Assembly (NCBI GenBank): GCA_025403435.1
Contig: JAJQZP010000418.1
Span: 276,049 to 340,048 of the forward strand
DNA: 64,000 nucleotides
Source: Artocarpus heterophyllus
Lineage: Eukaryota > Streptophyta > Magnoliopsida > Rosales > Moraceae
Direction: 5' to 3'
Shown here: piece by piece, positions 25,075 through 34,829 of the stretch
Layout of the letters: each line of letters starts with the position of its first letter
How positions within the stretch are numbered: the first letter of the stretch is position 1
Position numbers and translations under genes: made by a program
Notes under the pieces: generated by a model
What the model was told of the DNA's origin: nothing
Seen by the model: the letters and a program-made list of their open reading frames with translations, nothing else
Database searches by the model: none

Positions 25075-26570
25075 GTTACTGCATATTTCCAGAAATATCT
25101 GCATAAAATGATATCTCAACAATATTTATTTGTCAATAAAAAAATTGTAAAGCTACAAATAAGAGGAGATTTATAGAGTTAGTGCTATAACCACAAATTA
25201 TAGGAAGTCTCCAGACCTTAGACTATAACCACAAGATAATGTCGGTGGAATAACAACAACCGGCTTCATGGGCCTATATAAAGGCATGAGTACTCAATGC
25301 TAGGTGTAGCAAACAAAGCACAAAAGCAAAATAATTGTAGTATAAGTTGAAAACAATACAGCTACTACAACTAATAGAACATTCACATCATTTCCACTAC
25401 TTCATTTCACTATTAATAAAATATGTATCATACTTTACCAACATACATAGCCTTTTAACTTCACATCATATAGCCCATGATACAAAGTCTTCATATCACT
25501 TTCAATGCACATCAATATATAAAGGCTGCTAACTTCATCAATCATCTTTACCCATTATCAATGTAGTCATCCGAACACACTTTTTCACACACAACATCCA
25601 ATTACCATTATCACTAAAACACAAGGCCCCCATGTACGTTTTATCAATATTTCCTATTTTATAAACAAACTTCCAACAATTTCCTTAAATTATAGTCTAC
25701 TTACTTGTCTATTAATTGCAATAAGAAGCAATCCAATTCTTTTTTTTACTGTTTATTAAACTTAAAATTGATAATCTCATCAATATACATACTAAAATAT
25801 CTTTTTACATAATTAAATAATCATTGTATTATAATTTGCAAATTTTTAGAGTATTTAAGTAATTTGACGTTCATTCCTTTTGATAGGGAATTAATATCAA
25901 AAGATATTTTTTTCTTCATTTCCTTTATTGTATGAGCATACTAAACTCTCATTGCTTATTTTGTAAGTGAATATATTATTAACGGGAAAGAGAAACACTC
26001 TTTGCTTTTTCTTTCTTATTCATGCAAAGAAAATGCACCCCTAGTTTAGACATCCGTAGTCTAATTTCAAATATTATGCAGTTGGATCCCTCCAACTGAA
26101 CAATCCTTTACTCGGAGAAACCGTAGTCTGTCTATGGCAATTCAAGAACCGTAGTCTGCCTACGGCCTTTTACGACTACAGTTTTAAAAAAGTGTAGTGT
26201 ATTTTCCTTAATAATCTGATGAAAAGTCTGTGTCCTTGTGATTTATAGGTTTGAACAAAAATTCAAATTTTTGTGACATAGAACTAGTTTGAATTGTAGT
26301 TGAACGCCTGAAACAAACGCCACATATGTTTTCATAAGAACATTCTAAACTCAGGTGAAGGACATCTGACAGTTTATTTCCTGTTTTTTAAAGTATGTGA
26401 TTAGTCAACTTCTTTTTAAACAAAATCACTTCAAAGTTTTATCAGTGTTTGGAATTCTGATGCATTATACAACTTGCTGCTTCTTCAAAGAGATGTCTAC
26501 TTTATTCATTGTTCTAGTCATGATTGTATATGCAAAATATATGGCTTATAGCATTCAAGTGCATATGTTA
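25075..26570. other. Possible LTR remnant and AT-rich intergenic DNA
   Basis: 25080-25330 follows the copia remnant and contains a TATA-like CCTATATAAAGGC (25273-25285), as expected for a 3' LTR, but I could not fix LTR ends. 25330-26030 shows nothing beyond AT-rich sequence. 26100-26200 has short inverted CCGTAGTCTG/CTACGG motifs and ends AAAAGTGTAGTG, the reverse complement of a CACTA-type terminus; no partner end was found. Confidence 0.35.
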
Positions 26571-26574
26571 CTTC

Positions 26575-27020
26575 TTGCGGACAGACTCTCTGAAGTGGTT
26601 AAAGTTGAGGAAGGAACATGGCTTCAGGTCATGGCATGTGCGGACACCAGGATTTTGTATCACAAACAACTCATGCAGCATATTTTGTCTTCAAGTTCGC
26701 AGAACAGAACCTTGGACCCGATCCAATACTGGTTGAGTTGCGCGTTTGTTTAAGAGGATAAGAGCCACAAGACGGCACCGAGGGCTGGCTCACTTTGATG
26801 CTAGATTATTTACCGATTCACGATAGGCAAAATGGATGGAAGGAGATTGAGATGGGCCATTTCTTCAACAAGCAAGGGGAGGATGGTCCGGCACTATGTA
26901 CTTTTAAGGATTTTGGATCTGAGAGCTACTCTGGGACTTTTTTTTTTTTTTTTTTTTTTGTTGAGGGAATTGAGATTAGGCTAGAGTTGCTTTTTCTTGA
27001 GTTCAAACTGATCCTTGAGT
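26575..27020 (+). pseudogene. F-box/PP2-B lectin-domain last exon, degenerate
   Basis: Three frames together spell the C-terminal phloem-protein-2 domain of a PP2-B type F-box protein: RLSEVVKVEEGTWLQVMA, then THAAYFVFKFAEQNLGPDPI with VELRVCLRG, then NGWKEIEMGHFFNKQGEDG and, after a poly-T run at about 26939-26959, VEGIEIR. PP2-B proteins pair an SCF F-box with this carbohydrate-binding domain. Frameshifts and a stop after LRG make it a pseudogene. It corresponds to exon 3, which is missing from the three exon-1/2 fragments at 32461, 46585 and 51680. Confidence 0.8.
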
Positions 27021-27529
27021 TAATGGCGTCTTAATTTTTTTGGCGGGTAAACTCCTCTCAAGGAAATTAAATTAAAGAACAAGCAAAACGAATAATGTCT
27101 TGTTGTGAATTAGAAACCCTAATTCTACTGAGAATGAAAAATATGCAAACAAAAAACAAATAAGAACACCCAAAATTTATAGTGTTCATCCTCGATGTGA
27201 GAGTTACGTCCACTTTCAATCGCTGCAAAATAATTTACTATGATGATGAATAAATTTACAAAAAAAAAAATAGCACACATTCTCTCAAGATTTTTTTTTC
27301 TCAAGCCTATCTCTTACTCAAATTCTGAGTTTTTTCTTACACTACATAGAAAAGAACTCAACCTATTTATTTATATATTTACAAAAGAATAGGTAATAAA
27401 CCCCATAAAAATCGCAAAACACGAGCTTCAGGACACGACACGTGCGGCTGCACAAGATTTCAACTCGTGCACGAGCAAGCTCTCCCTGTACGCGATCGTG
27501 GAGCTTCAAGGGCGTGGAAGGAGTCATCA
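27021..27529. other. Intergenic, nothing recognised
   Basis: AT-rich sequence between the F-box/PP2 remnant and the duplicated block, with poly-A and poly-T runs. I see no gene, repeat or regulatory motif that I can support. Confidence 0.5.
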
Positions 27530-28180
27530 AAGTTTTTCACATAGCAACAATGATCTGCCTAGCACCTCTAGAATCTATTACTATACATAAAGCTAGCAAA
27601 CTTCTTGTGCCACTGTCTAGGAGCTTGTTTGATCCCCACAAGCTCTTTTGAAGTTTGCATACTATATTCTCCTTGCCCTGTACTTCAAATCCCTGTGGCT
27701 GTGTCATGAAGATTTCTTCCTTCAAAACACTATGAAAAACGGCAGTTTTAACATCCAACTGCTCCAAATACAAGTATTTCTGTGCCATTAGCCCAAGTAC
27801 CATTCTAATTGTGATGAATTTAACCACCGGGGAGAAAATCTCTATGTAGTCTATCCCTTCCTTATGTCGGAATCCCTTTACAACAAGTCTCGTCTTGTAC
27901 CACTTGCTTTTATCATATTCTTCTTTAATTTGGTACTGTCAATTTATTATGCAAAGCCTTCTTTTCCTTTGGTAACTCTGCTAACTGCCATATTTGATTG
28001 GACATTAAAGAATCCATCTCATCCTTCAAGGCTAACTCCTACTTAATTGAATCATCCACTTGCACGGCTTCATCATAAATTTTCGGTTTACCTTTATCAG
28101 TCAACAAAATATAGTGCAATGATAGGGAATACATCTGTGGTGGCCTAATGGTTTCTCGAAATCCTCTGCGTATTCTGAAA
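27530..28180 (-). pseudogene. Copia reverse transcriptase remnant, left copy
   Basis: Minus-strand fragments of a copia RT with stops and shifts: LHYILLTDKGKP and DEAVQVDDSIK near the N-side, then TIRMVLGLMAQ, LEQLDVKTAVFHSVLKEEIF, MTQPQGFEVQGKENIVCKLQ and KSLWG. The catalytic YVDD region is absent. The sister copy is at 46720-47345. The paralogy marks the left end of the large duplicated block. Confidence 0.85.
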
Positions 28181-28709
28181 GGCGTTGAATTTGGCTCCAC
28201 ACTTCTTAGCATGTCTCTTAAACACTATCAAATCCAATTACTTGGCTGCACGTTATTTTTAAAAGAGGTTTTACATTTTAAAAAAAATTAGATCTGTTCT
28301 TGGTTATAATAATTAAGTCCTACATGGAGTAAAAATTATTCCTACTGCTTTTTTTTTTTTTTTCTCTTTTCCTTTGAGGAAACAGCAAATGCTTTTTTAT
28401 TTATATATCAAAGGATGTTTATTCGGAATTTTCTTTTATATCCTATTTGAAAGAAAACAATTCTATTCACCAAGCCATGAGAAACTATGACGTATAAACG
28501 GCATCAATGATATACTGTAAGAACTACTAAAGCAATAATTAATTTTAATTGATGACAAAATAAATATATGTGGCAAATTGAAATAACAACTACAATTTCA
28601 TCTTAGTCGACAAAAAACAAGAAAATAATAACAATCTTCTTTTACTCAAAAAAGAAAGAAAACTATTCCTACTCAAAAACAACTAGAACATCATTCTCTT
28701 CTAATCATA

Positions 28710-29663
28710 TTACATGAAATACTCATGAGGTAATTTAAATATTTGACGAGGACGAGGGAATATAATTTTTTGATACTCGTGAGGTAATTTAAACATCTGA
28801 TGATGTTCTGTGCTGACATTTGATTTAGTAGTGGCAGTAGTAACGAAGGGATGATCCAACAATTTCTGAGCTGACCACCGTTTTTTAGGATCTCTTTGCA
28901 AGCATCTTCTCAAGAAATCCCTGCCGGTTTCTGAAATATCTGTCGGCATCTCAGGCATCATCTCCGTAAAAGCCAACAAAGAAAGGATCTTCTCCGGTTC
29001 TAAACCCTCCACGCACCGCCACGGATTGGTCCCGGTAATCATCACAAGCACAAGGCATCCCAGAGACCATATATCCATAGCAGTCCCAATTTCACCAAGC
29101 GCCACAGATTCTGGAGACATATAAGCTGGGGTCCCTCGGAATCTGTACTTCTTACTCACCGACACCTCCTCGTCAGGCTCCTTAGCCAGTCCAAAGTCGG
29201 AGAGCTTGAGCCGGTATCCATGGAGTGGAGAAGGAAAGACAAGGATGTTTTCAGGCTTTATATCACAATGCACAATGCCTTTTGCATGGATACGACTAAG
29301 ACCCTCCAATATCATCCTAGTGCATCTTCGAATAATATTTTCTTGCCATATACGACCCCCGGCTTTGGCCATTAAGTCCAATAGGTCTCCGGCGGGTGCA
29401 TATTCGAGAAACAAGTTGTAGTATTGAAGCCCTTTTTCGATGGTTATCTCATGACCGTAAATCTTGACGATTTCTGGACAGTTTTTAAATTGTTCAAGGA
29501 TTTTACTTTCTCTAATAAGGGAATCTGAGTGTTCTAATTTTGCTGTTTTCACGGCAAATAGTGTATTTCTGTCTGTGTATTGAGCTAGGAAAACGGTTGC
29601 AAAACCACCTTTCCCTAAAACTTTTACTCTTTGCCATGTTGAACGATCTATAGAGTTATTCAT
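28710..29663 (-). CDS. MAPKKK17/18-like serine/threonine kinase, intact copy
   Basis: A 317-residue single-exon protein that is almost only a kinase domain, as in the plant short MEKK-like MAPKKK group (Arabidopsis MAPKKK13-21). Visible: glycine loop GKGGFATV (17-24), ATP lysine K39 in FAVK, alphaC Glu52, catalytic loop HCDIKPEN (132-139; Asp134, Asn139), DFG at 156-158 and YMSPES for the APE motif. Cys in place of Arg in HRD makes it a non-RD kinase, usual for this group. The C-terminus has a short duplication (FKLPHEY twice), of unknown role. Members of this group act in abscisic acid and wound signalling above MKK3; that role is from family knowledge. The ATG at 29663 lies about 65 bp from a TATA box. 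The second copy at 47897-48849 is frameshifted, so this is the only full kinase in the window. Confidence 0.9.
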   Translation of the reverse strand: MNNSIDRSTWQRVKVLGKGGFATVFLAQYTDRNTLFAVKTAKLEHSDSLIRESKILEQFKNCPEIVKIYGHEITIEKGLQYYNLFLEYAPAGDLLDLMAKAGGRIWQENIIRRCTRMILEGLSRIHAKGIVHCDIKPENILVFPSPLHGYRLKLSDFGLAKEPDEEVSVSKKYRFRGTPAYMSPESVALGEIGTAMDIWSLGCLVLVMITGTNPWRCVEGLEPEKILSLLAFTEMMPEMPTDISETGRDFLRRCLQRDPKKRWSAQKLLDHPFVTTATTKSNVSTEHHQMFKLPHEYQKIIFPRPRQIFKLPHEYFM

Positions 29664-29723
29664 TGTTATAGAAAATATATTAATTCCCTCAACGCTTTAT
29701 TAATTTTTCATTAACTGGGATAA

Positions 29724-29736
29724 CCTATTTATAAAG
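29724..29736 (-). promoter_or_regulatory. TATA box of the intact kinase gene
   Basis: CCTATTTATAAAG on plus reads CTTTATAAATAGG on minus, a strong TATA consensus about 65 bp upstream of the start codon. The same motif stands at 48910-48922 before the frameshifted copy. Confidence 0.7.
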
Positions 29737-31335
29737 AGTAAAAGTAAAAAAACGTATCCTATTTAGAATCGAATAAGTATACAAAATCCTACTAGGTAAA
29801 AAAATATGTAAATCAAATAATTAAAAAAAAAAAACAGTGTGTGTGAGAAAATAATAGTTATCCGGAATATTTGATTTTTATGTATTCAATTTTTCTTTTT
29901 GCTACCGTCTTTTTTTTTTCCTTTTCTATAATTGTTTTTTCTTTTTGCTAGAATGGATTTTTTTTATATAATACTTTATTAATAAAAAAACGTTAAATAA
30001 GCTGTTAAACAAATTCCGGATGATAACAAAAGAGGAGTGAGAATCGCATACAGAAAACAGACTTCTAAACGGAGTCAACTACAATTCCTACGGCAAGAGT
30101 TCAAAACCACGTAAAACCCTTTACCACTATTTGTTACATTATATAGTCCTGAATAATGAATTACACGTAAAATAAAATTTCACCGATAAGATAAAAATCT
30201 TTATTGAATCGATTCCTATGATACCAAGGGCGTGGGAGTTGACCTTGGTCAAAACTTTTCGTAATTTAATGACTTTAACTAAAATAAAACATTAATCTTC
30301 ACACCGTATTTTTTTAATATAACATTATTTCGTACCTTGTTGTTAGAAAAATGTTAAAAAGCTATCCTGTATTTTTTAAAATATAATTTGGATATCTTGA
30401 ACTTATTCTTTGGGTTATGCAATGTTGAATTTACCCTTTAAATTGATAATTTCAAATCAATTAATTAAAAAAGCTCCCAAAAAAATTAAAATTTTAAAAG
30501 ATAGTTAATTTGTCGACTAAAAAATAGTTAGGACTTAAATTATTTATCGGCAAATAAAATAACATTAATTGGAACCCAATGACTTATAGAGAAATTATTA
30601 CTCTTTCAAAACATTCGTCTTTTTGGTCGTTATGAAGACATCATCGTTTGCTGTTTGCTTTACAATTTGTGGATTGCATCCCTAGTCTAGAGGTGGCAAT
30701 TCATATAGCCGTGTTGTCATGTCGGGTTGAGGCTCACTATATGCAAAAAAAAATATTTCAATACTAACATGACCCTTGACATGAACAAATTGAAAAATCC
30801 CGATGTCAACACAAACCACTTTAAACATGAGTTGACAAGAACAAGACCTACCCTAAAAACCTACCTATGTAACATATCAATACACAACTCTAAATCAACC
30901 CACACCCGAAATTAATTAATGACATTTTATGACCTTAAATTTACAATTTTTACAGCAAAGTTATATAAAAGTAATTAAAACACATATTTCCACAAAATTA
31001 AATCAATTCCATACTATTGACACATATAATATAATACTAATTTGTTGAATACTATATATTCTAGAGCAAAATAATTTTTAAAAATAACAATCAATTTAGT
31101 GTCAATTTAGTATAAAGCACGTTGACAAGAACACGACCCATTTTTAGACTGGTCAATTTTTAGTTTGACATGAAAAATGATCCACAACTGTGCAAAATTG
31201 TATTGTGTTCATGCATGTCATTGTGTCGTGACCCGTATTGCCAACTCTAAACTCTATCTGCATTCATGTATAATGTAAATTTATGTTATTGTTGTTTTTG
31301 CGTAATATTATTTTGGTTTAAAACTCTATAATGTT
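29737..31335. other. Non-coding spacer upstream of kinase, block A
   Basis: AT-rich sequence shared with block C (48923-50570) and in part with the partial blocks (40346-41060; 55840-56600). No gene recognised. Repeated motifs such as TATTTATCGGCAAATAAAAT mark the homologous copies. Confidence 0.6.
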
Positions 31336-31339
31336 GTCA

Positions 31340-31655
31340 TTGTCCCCTTGAATAGGGTTAATCTCACTGGCGCCCCTTAATTTTGGGATCATTCACAATT
31401 TGCCCCTAAATCTTAAAAACTCTCACTCTGTCTTTTAAATTTCATTTTAATCCCACTAAGCACCCTCTATTAGGATTTTTGTTGAAAGCAAATAGAAAAG
31501 ACCATGTGACCACTTTTTTTTCTTTTATGCCCGATTTTAATTAAAAAAAATAACAAAAGGAATTAAGTAGGACTAAATTAAATAAGAGACAAAGTGAGAA
31601 TTTATAAAGTTCAAGGGACAAACTGAGAATGATGTTGTCTTCTTTGCAATTTTTT
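31340..31655. repeat. MITE-like inverted repeat, block A
   Basis: The segment 31380-31460 (with AAAACTCTCACTCTGTC) recurs inverted at about 31565-31650 (with GAGACAAAGTGAGAATTTAT). Sister copy at about 50585-50885 in block C; only the left arm is seen in the partial blocks (40925-41045 and 56525-56640). The arms are about 80 bp, imperfect. Confidence 0.6.
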
Positions 31656-31679
31656 AGGGAAAAATTTTCTTCGTATATT

Positions 31680-32280
31680 CGCTTTGATAGTTTTTTTTTT
31701 ATTTTTGAAAAAATATCCAAAACATCCCATATGATTTGTAAAAATACTAATTTTGCTGATCTTCTTATACAAATACCCAAAACATCCTCTTTGTTTTTAA
31801 AATCATAGTCCAAATACTCCTAAAATAATTAAACTTTTAAAAAAAACTAAGAATACCCTTCTTAATGTTTGCTAAGTAAAATTTAAAATATTATTAAACC
31901 AAAATACTAAAAAAATCAATCTTAGTGTTAGAATGTTAAATACTCTAAAAATAATTAACATATTTGCTTAATTGAAATATTTGTTTAAAAATTTTTGATC
32001 ATTTTTATTCAATTTTTAAACTAAATTATATTGAAAATAACATCTAATATAGATTAGAATAGGTAATCATGAAAGTTTGTTGAGAATAAAATTTAATATA
32101 GATTAGAAAGGTTATAATAAAATTTTAAAAAGTTTAATTGCTTTATTGAGTATTTTGGGTATGATTTAAAAGACATAAAGGGTGTTTTAGGCACTTGCAT
32201 AATAGAGGAGACATAACATTACGGTACACAAGGCGGTTCAGGGTATTTTTTTTGTATTTTTCTAGTTCTTGGTCAACAGT
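31680..32280. repeat. Second foldback element, block A
   Basis: 31690-31800 (with ATCCAAAACATCC and ACCCAAAACATCC) pairs in inverted orientation with about 32150-32260 (with GGGTGTTTTAGGCA). AT-rich, no coding capacity. Sister copy at about 50925-51480. Confidence 0.5.
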
Positions 32281-32460
32281 TCACTCTGAAGTTTGCAGTT
32301 CCATTCCTCACCTAAATTTTCTTCATTGTTAAGAAAAGCTTAAAAAATAAACAACTTGATATTCTGATTAGGCAAATTAGAGGGAGAGAGAGGAGAAAAA
32401 TAGAGAAGAGAGAAAGGACAAAAAATCGAAAAAAGGATATAAGCCAATTACGAGAAGAGT

Positions 32461-33562
32461 AATAGCCTACAAAATTTCCTTTACGTCTCCAAAAGATGCC
32501 TGCAAATTCTGTCTAGTCTCTCCACCATTCAGATCAGCTTCGGATTCCGATGTCGTTTGGGAAAAATTCCTTCCTCCTGATTACAACGACTTAATTTCCC
32601 GATGGGCTGTTCGAGAAACGACACTGCGTTCCATGCCCAAGAAAGCTCTCTCTTTCCATCTATGTGATAATCCCATCATCCTCGACGATGGCAACTTGGT
32701 AAATCTTTTTTTTTTTCCTTCGTTTTTTAATTCATAGATCTTAAATTAGTTTCTACCAATGAAGATACCAAATTATTAGGAAAGAATTGTGAATTTCAAT
32801 GCAATTCAATCAAAACAATATGTACTTAAAAAAAAGGAAAAAAAAAAAAAACAATTTTCATTTTCTCCAATATCTTGTACACTTTAGCTGTTAGGCGTTA
32901 GTAATCATAGAATTCACGATAATTTTACTTTAACGTGGTGTATGGGAGAAGGTTTAGAACCATAAAAGTTAGGACGGCTCATTGTAAAGTTTCACTTTAT
33001 ATTACGGTTCAAGCCTTAACCCTGAAACTTTACGTTGCTTTTTCTTTTTCTCTTTTTTTATTTGGGTTTTTTGGCGCTGACTTCTTCAACTATGAATGAG
33101 TTGTAGTTGTTCCCAAAATTTTTGTAGCAAGTTATCTCCAAAGTTTAATTAAAGGAGACATACCTCTCTACAAATCAATCAATGATGTCCAAATTTTAGG
33201 AAAAAAAATGTGACATGAGGTCCTCTAATCGCCATTTAATATCTCTATTTCTTTCTTCAAATTAGCTCACTTTAACATGTGGAGGATATTTATATATTTA
33301 TGTCAAAAGAATTTAGGAATACCTCGCTAACCGTAAAAAGTATAGTGGGTAGACGTACTAAATACTTATTTTTATTGTTACTATTGTTCTGTTTCATCTA
33401 CCTTGCTTGTATCATAAATGTGGACATTGTCACTATCATAGAGAGCTTTACACTGGATAGATCAAGTGGGAAGAAATGTTTTATGATTGGGGCAAGAGGG
33501 CTTTCAATCATATGGGGAGACACACACCGTTATTGGTTGTGGATTTTACTGCTTGAATCTAG
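32461..33562 (+). pseudogene. F-box/PP2-B pseudogene, exons 1 and 2, block A
   Basis: Exon 1 (to 32698, followed by a GT donor) encodes YKISFTSPKDACKFCLVS, then FRSASDSDVVWEKFLPPDY and KALSFHLCDNPIILDDGNL, the F-box half of a PP2-B protein. Exon 2 (about 33442-33562, GT donor) encodes LDRSSGKKCFMIGARGLSI and WGDTHRYW, the start of the PP2 domain. No start codon is in frame: the N-terminus before the F-box is disrupted. Exon 3 is missing, because cyclin-T sequence in the opposite orientation follows. PP2-B proteins act as substrate adaptors in SCF ubiquitin ligases; this copy cannot. Confidence 0.85.
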
Positions 33563-33796
33563 GTACGTTCCTTGCATAACAGAACACCTTTTATTTTTCC
33601 AAAGGTGAATTTAAAAAATAAAAAATAGAAAACAGAAAGAGAGGAAAGAATCCTTAATTATTTGATCATGCTTCTTAAGCAAATACAATTAATTACAAGC
33701 CAATATGGACTGATTATATGAGCTCAACTGATCAATAGTTTTCCTAGTATTTTCATTCATATTAAAAAATTTTAAGAATAGTATTGGAAGCGTTTT

Positions 33797-34017
33797 TCAA
33801 AATACGTTTTTCCGTTGTTCTTGGAGGCCGCCATGATTGTTAGCATGCGACATCTCAGATGCTCGCCTGGAGAAAACTGGCTTTGAGGCTCCAGGTCTGG
33901 TGCTTCCAGCCTTCGAATGACTGTTGGTTGTCACATGTTCTTCATTGCTGGTAGTAGCTTTTGCAGGGACCCGATGAGTCACGCCACTTGCAGCACTTCC
34001 TTCAACATCACTGGATG
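33797..34017 (-). pseudogene. Cyclin-T pseudogene, C-terminal exon part, block A
   Basis: Minus-strand frame with DVEGSAASGVTHRVPAKATT, SNEEHVTTNSHSKAGS and RPGASKPVFSRRASEMSHAN resembles the C-terminal region of plant cyclin T (CYCT1-like, partner of CDKC in P-TEFb). It is cut at 34017 by the copia element and resumes at 38275. The uninterrupted sister sequence is at 52948-53335. Confidence 0.75.
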
Positions 34018-34793
34018 TGTTGGGGAATTAGGCGACTCCTAATTCCAAGGATCGCAAGAACGAACAATTGCAGAAAATAAATAGGAGAAAAGAAGAAAAA
34101 GAGACACCAAATTTTTATACAGGTTCGTCCAAAATTGAAACTACGTCCTGTTTCTGCCGCTTGCAGATTCCACTATGATGAAGGAGATTACAGATTACAA
34201 GAGCAGTTTCTCACACACTCACAAATTGTGCTTACCAAAACTCTCTTCTATCTAACACCCAATGGGAATTTTTCTCTCTCAAGGATGAAGCTCTCAAGAA
34301 TTTTGCCTCTCACAATTTTCACACAGTTTTCACACACACAACCCTAGCCACCTTGTGTCTATTTATAACCAAAGGAGGAGAAAATAGCAACTAATGGGAA
34401 ACCCTAGTGGTTTCCCGTTTTTGGGACCTTTGAATTCGACTTTGATTCAAAACACATTGCGCAGTACAGCGCGTCAGCGCCGCGGCACTCGTTTCGAGCG
34501 CTGCGGCGCTCCCCTGCGGCGCCTAGGCGCTCTTCACCTGGCGCCTAGGCGCCATCCTCACGATGCCTAGGCTTAAAGCCCTTGGCGCCTAGGCGCTTGC
34601 CACATTGCGCCTAGGCGCAATTCACCTGGCGCCTAGGCGCTCTCCACATGGCGCCTAGGCGCCCTCATCCCAGCGCCGCGGCGCTCTTCTGCCAGAGCCG
34701 CGGCGCTTGCTCTCTGCCTTCGAGGACGCGATTTTCTCCCTTTTCCTTCCTTTTGCTGGGTTGTCTACTTGATTTGGCTCCATATCTGCAACA
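34018..34793 (-). repeat. 3' LTR of copia element with palindromic GC repeats
   Basis: 776 bp. 34455-34710 holds seven GCCTAGGC-centred palindromes, mostly the perfect GCGCCTAGGCGC, spaced about 25 bp, plus GCGCCGCGGCGC. In element orientation they stand upstream of a TATA box (CTATTTATAA near 34360, read TTATAAATAG on minus), i.e. in U3. This LTR has one more repeat unit than its partner. Confidence 0.9.
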
Positions 34794-34829
34794 ATCTCCC
34801 ACTTGGAGACTAATCAATTCACCATGTCT

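Noticed and set aside
26100..26200. CACTA-like terminus AAAAGTGTAGTG
   Set aside because: No matching opposite end or target duplication was found within the window, so an element cannot be defined.
26397..26753. 118-codon frame as a membrane protein
   Set aside because: Its hydrophobic N-terminal part is intron-like sequence; the C-terminal part overlaps the F-box/PP2 exon 3 in shifted frames.
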